From Pyrrhosoma nymphula (Eukaryota > Arthropoda > Insecta > Odonata > Coenagrionidae), in NCBI GenBank assembly GCA_963573305.1, contig OY754333.1, positions 17,295,013-17,359,012 on the forward strand: DNA of 64,000 bases. The letters run 5' to 3'. The translations under genes and the position numbers were made by a program. Numbering within the stretch: the stretch's first letter is position 1; each line of letters opens with the position of its first letter. Below the pieces are notes generated by a model. It searched no databases. It was not told the origin of the DNA and saw nothing but the letters and a program-made list of their open reading frames with translations. This document shows positions 57,534 to 64,000 of the stretch, in pieces.

Positions 57534-57701
57534 AGTGAAGGCTTTTCGGGCTTTCTTCCTCGTGCTTCCATTGTCGTTGATGACAGTTTCGATTGCATTG
57601 CAGCTATCTTCTTAGGGTCTGAAGAAGATAGCTGCAATGCTATCGAAACTGTCGTCAAAGACAATGGAAGCACGCGGAAGAAAGCCCGAAAAGCCTTCAC
57701 T
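57534..57701. repeat. 168-bp palindrome with hammerhead-like core
   Basis: Left arm from AGTGAAGGCTTTTCGGGCTT is mirrored by the right arm ending AAGCCTTCACT, with few mismatches and a centre at about 57617. Stretches CTTCCATTGTCGTTGA and TCTTTGACGACA lie near the middle of the arms. The right arm carries a complete hammerhead-like core. It resembles two PLE termini joined head to head. Confidence 0.8.
57617..57660 (+). ncRNA. Hammerhead-like motif in palindrome arm
   Basis: CTGAAGA (57619-57625, fits CUGANGA), one extra A, stem II GATAGC/GCTATC (27-32 with 39-44) with loop TGCAAT, GAAAC (57645-57649), T, GTC at 57651-57653. The core is intact. Stem III is only AC/GU, as in minimal PLE ribozymes. 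Stem I pairing (GGGT with GTC) is weak. The opposite arm has the core decayed. Confidence 0.45.
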
Positions 57702-57839
57702 ACACCTAGAAATACCTGCATTAAGGCTTTAACTTTCCATTAATATTTAAGCCCATTTTGCTTCACATTTATAGCCCTGAAACGGATAAAACCTCATTGC
57801 GTCGTTGCTAACCATTGGTGCTTTTGGTTATGCTCCTAA

Positions 57840-58819
57840 TGCTGAGTTACGCAGAATCCAATTGCGTCGGTTGTCGCGTGCCGTAGCGTCTTGTGCGTCA
57901 GAGACACTCGCCAGATGGCGCTCAATCTGGCGGTAGATCAAACGAGCGCTCTCCTCGCGACGTTCAATCCTTCTGCCTCCATCGCCAACACCCCGGGCAC
58001 GGTTTCGGTGAGTGCGAGTCTGACATTGCCCCCTACCGGTCAAGGTCCCGCGAATGATCCCACTGTGGGCAGTCTGCCTGAATATGATAGCTATGCTAAG
58101 GTCCCGCAGCGTAAGCGCCTGCGTCCTGCCACTTCCCCCGCTACGCCTCCACCATCATTCACTCTCAACATACGCTTTTCGGCTTTCACTTCCACCTCGG
58201 ATGATTCCGAGGTAATGATAACGGACCCCACCGCTTCGGCCCCAGCCGATCGGTCCTCTCTAGGGCCAACTACTGCAGAGTCTCCCGACTCTGTCGCTCC
58301 CCACAAGGGGAAAATCCTGCCACTCTGGATATCGGATGTGTCGTATTGGAGCGACATAATGCGTGGAGTCCAGCGTGAGTGTTCACCCATTCCTCTAAAC
58401 AAATCCACGTCTGACACCACTGCGGTGATTAAATGCCTGACTGTGCCCACTTATATCGCCACAAAAGCCATTCTGGAAGACTTAGGAGTAGAGTATGTCT
58501 CTTATTGCCTCCCAGAAAACCGTCGACGCGAGTTTGCCGTCCGCGGTCTTTTCCCTTCACTCCCTGAAGCTCATGTCTTCGCTAAACTTCAGTCACGTGA
58601 TTCCCCGTGATTACCATGCGTCGCATTAAATCCACCCACCACACCCCCGAAGAACGGGATGAGGGTCTTGAGGAGGTTCCTGAATACCCTACCCGCTTTC
58701 GAATCGTGCCATTTCGAAGCATTAACTCCTTCCCAAGAGACTGCATTCTCTCTTTGGCCTGCGCGCCGCAATTCCAATACACCATTTTGAGTAGTAATAA
58801 AAAACAATACATGTGTTGA
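57840..58819 (+). mobile_element. Jockey-type LINE 5' fragment (ORF1 region)
   Basis: GC-richer block in AT-rich surroundings whose base composition suits a recently inserted retrotransposon. It holds an ORF1-like gene and ends abruptly near 58820 in AT-rich sequence. No ORF2 follows. The upstream sequence in another frame (NAELRRIQLRRLSRAVASC near 57840-57900) may be the original N-terminus, lost by frameshift. Truncation of the 3' side is unusual for a LINE and suggests later deletion or recombination. Confidence 0.6.
57915..58819 (+). pseudogene. Jockey-type LINE ORF1 (gag-like) with PRE_C2HC-like domain
   Basis: First ATG at 57915 opens 231 codons to a TGA at 58608-58610. The N-terminal half is S/P/T/A-rich and disordered. 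From about residue 130 it resembles jockey ORF1: PLWISDVSYWSDIM, then TTAVIKCLTV, then VEYVSYCLPENRR and FAVRGLFPSLPEA. This is the domain preceding the zinc knuckles, which binds RNA in the ribonucleoprotein. Next to RDSP a single-base deletion at about 58597 moves the sequence to the +1 frame, where PVITMRRIKSTHH and RFRIVPFRSINSF continue it to 58819. The cysteine knuckles are missing. Other proteins are possible, but the domain order fits ORF1. Confidence 0.65.
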
Positions 58820-59760
58820 CTTCTAAAATAATACTAGTATTTATACGAAAAAAAATATTTCACAAAAAAACAAATATACGTTAAAAAACTAAAATAAAAA
58901 AACAAACAAAATAATATCTATTCCTAAATATGATACAAAATAAAAAAAGCGTAATGACAAATTATTGTCCTTCTTTATAGTTGAATGCCTCACCCTCTTG
59001 ATTTGCTCAGTTGTGAGGCTGCCCTATACATTGTTCATTGTAATATCATGTTATCTCTTAGCCTGTAATTCATATTTTCTGCTGTGTATTTACAATATTA
59101 CTTAGTTATTATGTCTCCTCTTTCAGACAAACACTACATACACGACATTACTCTTCTCATGTCAAGTGCGCCACTTGTCAATTGAACGGTAGGGGTGAGT
59201 CTCGTACTCACCGGAACGGTATAATCTACGCGCCTCCGGCGCGATCAGAACTGCGTGTGCTTCACATTTATTTCTCCAAATACCACTTCGACAACTGATG
59301 TTGGTAACGACCTAAGGCTAAAAAAAAAATCATAACTCCTAATTTCGTTGACAATAGTTTGAAGTCTACATCACGCCCTTAAATTATGCCAGACTTGAAG
59401 AATCATTACATCTTCTCGGATCACGTCATGTTTCTTTATTTGTTTGCACCATTCGGTAAAAGATCAATTCACAGCTTCACCATAAACAACATAAAATGGA
59501 AATAGAAAGGCTATTTTATCTTGTAGTAAAAACATTTGTGACTCAAATATGAGCACGCAGTATATGCCTGTATGTGCTTTTTGAATTCGGTAAAAAAATG
59601 ATATTTTGGCGAAATAACGACAGACAAGCACTTGCAGACCGCGGGTATATCTATACGTTTGGAGTTCTTCACGAGGCGCGGAAATTTCTTAAAAGTCCGA
59701 GAGTTCCGCGTATCATGAAATATTTTTTCTGTTTCCCTCCCTATTTTCGTAATACTACTA
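58820..59760. other. No recognised feature
   Basis: AT-rich, starting with an A-rich stretch. Nothing identified. Confidence 0.5.
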
Positions 59761-59764
59761 CGGC

Positions 59765-60160
59765 GCAGTAGCGAGGCGACGTGAATCTAACGACCAGGCC
59801 CCCCCAAATTGAATTTCCCCGAGTCTCGCAAAGTAAAAAGGGAGACAGAGAGCGACGGGCTCGTTTTTGGATCTTCCATGAGGGGGAGTGGGACAAGGGA
59901 GAAACATGGGAGGGATCTTTCTCTCTTTTTTATGGCGGGCGGGCACGAGAATAATTGGCAACAGGTGATGGGCGGGCGAAGGCAAGGCCCAAGGCCTTGG
60001 GGGTGGGGGTTTGCGGAGCAGTGGAAAGAAACGGAGACAAAGTGACTTGGGGAGGAATAAGAAGTCTCCCGCAGACTTTTGCCAATTTGTACGGGCACGA
60101 GGAGATATGGAGAGAGAGTAGGAAGAAAAAGAAAGAGCCGTCTGTTCATCACGCATCCAC
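59765..60160. other. GC-elevated, purine-rich segment
   Basis: Plus strand G/A-rich. Frames of about 145 codons are open in two minus-strand phases (59758-60198 and 59787-60221) and predict P/S/L-rich proteins with no domain. Compositional, not coding. Confidence 0.4.
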
Positions 60161-61745
60161 TTAGATTCACCAAATTCAGGAGTACTAATGGTGTGCACTC
60201 CCCCTCACCTAACTGGTACAATATTCCCTATACCATCCATTTGCTTTCTACGTTCTCCAATATTACTCGAGGAACTGCGTGCGGGTAAGTCATAAAATTT
60301 ACCAGAATACAGGCGCCAACACCTTAATTGTGACGCGCTTCAAAATAAAGCTTTGTAAATTGTGATATTATTAGTCACTGATGTCAACTAGGTAAATATA
60401 TTCTGTTGCTTATTTTTTATTTTGCACGGTAACTTTTATTTAATCCCACACAGGTATTTATCTTTGGGGTAACCTAAAGCTTCCACCTATTGTTTAAAAT
60501 GTGTTGAAAAATACTGCACAAAAAGGAAGCAATAAATTATTCTTATTATGCCATCCTCATCAGTCAGTCAATCTAAGGCTGGCTGACTGCAGCCATTCAT
60601 TTTATCCTGTACCTCCGACCTTTATGTCCATGTATTTTTCTGTATCAAAGCCTGTTTTTGCTGGTATATTTCCCACGAACTTACTCGTGAGGCCTTACCT
60701 TCTATTATGATTCTTAATAATTCCTTGAATCTCAAGGTATGGCCAATCTTTCTGAAATTTTTCTTCCTATGAAAGCGCTTCAGGCTTAACTTGGTGGAAA
60801 TGTTCAATCTCCATACTACTCAGTAAATCTCCACATTTTTTTAATTCGCACCAACCATAGTTTCAACACAGTGTAATTTTCAATGTACGAAAATGTGAAA
60901 TTCTCTTCCATATATACCCAGAGCCAGAAGGGAACAGGTTGGTGCAGGTAATGGGTAATGGACCATACCTACAGAGGGGTGAGGGGCTTACACAAGGTGA
61001 AGTGCAGCAGAATGTGAAGGGGGAGGGATGTAAGGAAGGAAAGAAACGATAGAGGTGAAGATCAGGATGCACGCTTGTCAGAGGGTCGCAGGACAGATGG
61101 GAGGCTAAAACTTAAAAGAGGGGATTGTGTTGAAAAAGCAACATCATTTCCTTGTTTCTCTTTTGAACTTTTTATCCCTGAAATTGCTCCATGTCATTTT
61201 CTTCTCTCCTATTCTTCTTTGAAATACCTTGTTTCTGATAAAACTCGTTCATGAAGTTTTCATCCGAAAAATTTAACATTCCTAAACTATAAATAAATGG
61301 CACCAAATATACGGGCATCAAAGTACTCCTATTTGCTATTACAACTTTCCCTTAGTGTCAAAATTTCGTAAAATTTATCTACCTGCATCTACGTCCTACT
61401 CTGCGTGTCATTGCAAGCGTGCGTCAGAGGGTTTTAGGGCACAGTTTTGATGGACTTGTGTGTTACTGTAATAATTGACAAGGATGGCGTGCCAGCAGAA
61501 GTGATTATTGTAACAAACGGTCAAGGAGTTTGACACACTTCACATAATCGGAATAAATCCGTCAAGTTTACTACAAATTATGAGTCCAGAATTTTCAAAT
61601 AGCGTCAACATTGAAATCGGCCGGCCCCTGGATCGAATTTTTTATTTGAATCCACAGTCCATGAAACAGCTCCGTTGGCCTCTTAAATGGGAGTATTTAA
61701 CAATGAACAATTTCTGATCGCAAACACCCATATGTTAAGCGGTGA
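60161..61745. other. No recognised feature
   Basis: AT-rich. A short purine-rich patch at 60920-61060. A CGTCAGAGGGT-type block near 61420 recalls GTCAGAGGGTCG at 61077, possibly a small repeat. Confidence 0.45.
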
Positions 61746-61754
61746 AAAATCCAC

Positions 61755-61830
61755 CCAGGTGGGACTCGAACCCGCGACCCTCGGATTTGCAGCCGAGGAC
61801 TAATTCTTGTCACGACCGGGGCCGACCAAA
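61755..61830 (-). repeat. tRNA-Cys-like SINE head
   Basis: Minus strand has an anticodon arm CCTCGG/CCGAGG around a loop CTGCAAAT (61779-61798), giving anticodon GCA as in tRNA-Cys, then GGGTTCGAGTCCC (B box, 61760-61772). The A-box side (GTGACAAGAATTAGT) is poor and the acceptor stem does not close. A GGATTTTTCACC body follows. A SINE or tRNA-Cys pseudogene rather than a working tRNA gene. Confidence 0.6.
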
Positions 61831-61834
61831 CAAT

Positions 61835-64000
61835 TTAAAAGGCACATGGAACGCACAAGGGTTAAAAATTGTTAAAATCAACAAAAATAGGCCAAGCATA
61901 TGAAATCCGAAGACTATTGCGAAATTGAATGGAATTTGTACATAATGAAGAAACAACACGGCAATTTTCCACAAAAACTGCTTTTGCCTCTGGGCCGGGT
62001 TTAAATGTTGACACATCATCTTTATGTGCCGGAAGATGATGTATCAACGTTGAAACCCAGGTCGTAAGTAAATTTCATTTTTTTTGTGGAAAATTGCATG
62101 TGTTATTTTTTCAATAGGCCAAACACATATACTTTGAATATGTACCAACCACCTCCTTCTTCACAACTGTGCAGACAATTATGATTTCATCGAATATATT
62201 CTTTCACGTTAGAGATCTGTCAAGCAAGATAACATTTAAGAATAAAAATGAACTATCTTAATAGAACACCCATTCTCACCGAGTGGTTTCTATTGAACCT
62301 TTACGCTTGTGAAGGAAATACGAGTTTCCAAAGGAAAACATCTTGAGAAAATTTCCCAAAAAAACTAAGCACAAATGTTGAAATAGAAGATATTTGAGTT
62401 TTACGACAAGTGAAAACTAAACAAGAATAAAGAGACATTAATTTCAAGCTATTCATGCACCATTTAATTCCGTTAAAGGTCAAATAAGTTAGTACTTTAG
62501 CATAGTTGGCAATGTGACTTCGTATGAAATGCTTTCCGTGATTAAGCAATTATCTGCTCCAGTTTATATGATGTACATAATAAAATAATATCACGTTGAT
62601 AATTGCCAAAGGAAAGTACTTTTCTTGGTTTAGGTACTGGAGCTAGAAATCATTCCTTGGCATCTTAAAGGTCTGCAAATTGATCCGGAAAGTCGAAGGC
62701 CTGTGGTTTTTCTCCCGATACCCTTTTCACTATCCAATGTGAAACACATCCCTTTCCGTACATCGTGGTAGTGCAGATGACATTGCGAGTAAAAAGTACT
62801 CCAATACTCTCGGAAAACTCGAATATGAAGGATATAAGTGAAGACTTACTCAGGCATCTGTTGAAAAATCTGCAGAATTTGGCAGTAAGACACACAGGAG
62901 GTGAATTTGGGATAATTACCTGAAAGAGAGAAAACTTGATATAAAACAAGGCTCCACACTAACACGTCAGAGAACAAACGGGATAAACACATAAATGAAT
63001 ATACCAAACATTAAATATAAATATTAAATGACTCAATAATGTATATGAGAATTGCGAGAATGGCTTAATCAGCTGTTGGAACCTAATCTATGACACGGTC
63101 ATTACCAGAAGAAACAACAAAACGGACAGTAATATTTAAAATGAAAAAGATTCTTTTAACAGCCAGTAGGTCGTAAAGTGGTAACCCCTCTCCTAAGTGT
63201 AATCCCACTCCAACATTGGAGTAATTTTTTATGACAAACTCGCTTTTCACGATCATATTACCAATATTTCCCGTATGATTATGGCTTTCACTGGCCTTCT
63301 TCACCGGCTTACCGATATTATTGACCCAGTTGACCTCCGAACAACTATCTTTCCCCATATTCTCATTCTTGAATATTTCTTTCCCTGCTGGTCCTCCGTC
63401 TACCCGTCAAAACTGAAACTTCTCAATCGTCGTATTAATATTTTTTCATTAATGTCCGTCGTCGAAGCCCATAACAAAGGAACTTATCCCATCAATAAAT
63501 TCTTTTCAATTATTTGCATTCAACACCTACATCTCAGCCGGCAAACATATAAGTAACCGAGTTCTAAAATTACTAAGTAACATTTTTAAAGCAGCGTTCC
63601 GAAATAATCATCTCCTCGTTCATTCCGTAACATTTACTCTGTTCATGTTCCAAAATTACAACTATCGTTAATCCAGAGGTCCCTTTGCTACCAATTTTCA
63701 ACCATACTTTATTTAGTTGCAGTTAAGTACCTTTTTCTTGATCTTTTTTACGAATGCTATTTCATCGGGGTACCTATAATTATATTTTTGATATCATCCG
63801 TCACTGTTTATTCGGTTATCAGCGACCGTATTGGTTTTTCGTTGTTAATGTATTCATTTTATTATTCAGTTATTTCCGACGGTGCAAAAGATCATCGTGC
63901 TGTTCTGGTTGATTGGATAATAAATCAATGAGGTAGTATATACGAAAACTACTTTACAACTATTGTTTATAATATATACAACTATATATAATAAACTAAA
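61835..64000. other. No recognised feature
   Basis: AT-rich to the window end. Frames such as 62665-62949 (-), 63083-63358 (-) and 63275-63556 (+) have no known motif. A short direct repeat of GATGATGT with AACGTTGA-like flanks occurs near 62005-62060. Confidence 0.45.

Noticed and set aside
58091..58812. Minus open frames opposite the jockey ORF1 with endonuclease-like fragments (YWNCG, GGFNATH)
   Set aside because: Tempting as a LINE endonuclease, but in two different frames and antisense to a better-supported ORF1 that continues over the same bases.
59758..60221. Two overlapping minus frames of about 145 codons
   Set aside because: Open in two phases at once and P/S/L-rich, so compositional.
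61755..61830. Functional tRNA-Cys gene
   Set aside because: Anticodon arm and B box are good, but the acceptor stem does not pair and the A-box side is degraded; a SINE body follows.

Overview
The window reads as non-coding DNA from a repeat-rich, AT-rich animal genome, most likely an arthropod with a large genome. I base this on the mixture of mobile elements: RTE/BovB-like and jockey/CR1-like LINEs, a Penelope-like element (PLE) with a GIY-YIG nuclease, Helitron-type ends, tRNA-derived SINEs and TIR/MITE palindromes. I found no exon of a host gene that I could recognise. Nearly all coding capacity belongs to decayed mobile elements, and most open frames over 100 codons lie in strand-asymmetric, GC-rich or low-complexity stretches.

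Layout. 0-0.7 kb: a 5S-rRNA-like fragment and an RTE reverse-transcriptase fragment. 2.3-3.0 kb: a LINE C-terminus and a tRNA-like SINE. 7.9-9.5 kb: a small repeat whose second copy is split by a jockey/CR1-like LINE, so the first copy is a natural empty site. 12.9-16.0 kb: a cluster of Helitron-type copies, mostly head to head, giving an inverted repeat of about 2.9 kb. 18.8-19.2 and 31.6-32.2 kb: two copies of an unidentified dispersed repeat. 20.6-21.9 kb: two eroded LINE fragments. 23.8-24.1 kb: a 275-bp palindrome. 25.5-27.6 kb: tRNA-like SINEs (two head to head) and a nested MITE. 28.3-29.0 kb: the best copy of the jockey/CR1-like LINE. 32.2-32.6 kb: a CpG-rich segment with promoter-like motifs. 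39.2-39.7 kb: a palindromic element. 41.1-41.9 kb: an RTE 3' end. 46.0-46.3 kb: a LINE remnant. 50.3-54.9 kb: a near-complete RTE element with an 11-bp target duplication, split by a PLE with its own 12-bp target duplication. 55.4 kb: another LINE C-terminus. 57.5-58.8 kb: a palindrome followed by a frameshifted jockey-type ORF1.

The most interesting theme is a repeated hammerhead-ribozyme-like signature (CUGANGA, a hairpin, GAAA, a short stem III, then a cleavage-type triplet). It appears at the 3' end of the PLE and at several unrelated-looking repeat ends (23.9, 33.7, 39.3/39.65 and 57.6 kb, with weaker traces at 18.4 and 37.8 kb). Three of these loci are head-to-head palindromes with the motif, or its decayed counterpart, in each arm. 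PLE termini are known to carry hammerhead motifs, so these probably mark several PLE lineages whose coding parts are gone. All calls were made by eye. No alignment, folding or database search was run, and most boundaries are approximate except where a target-site duplication fixes them.
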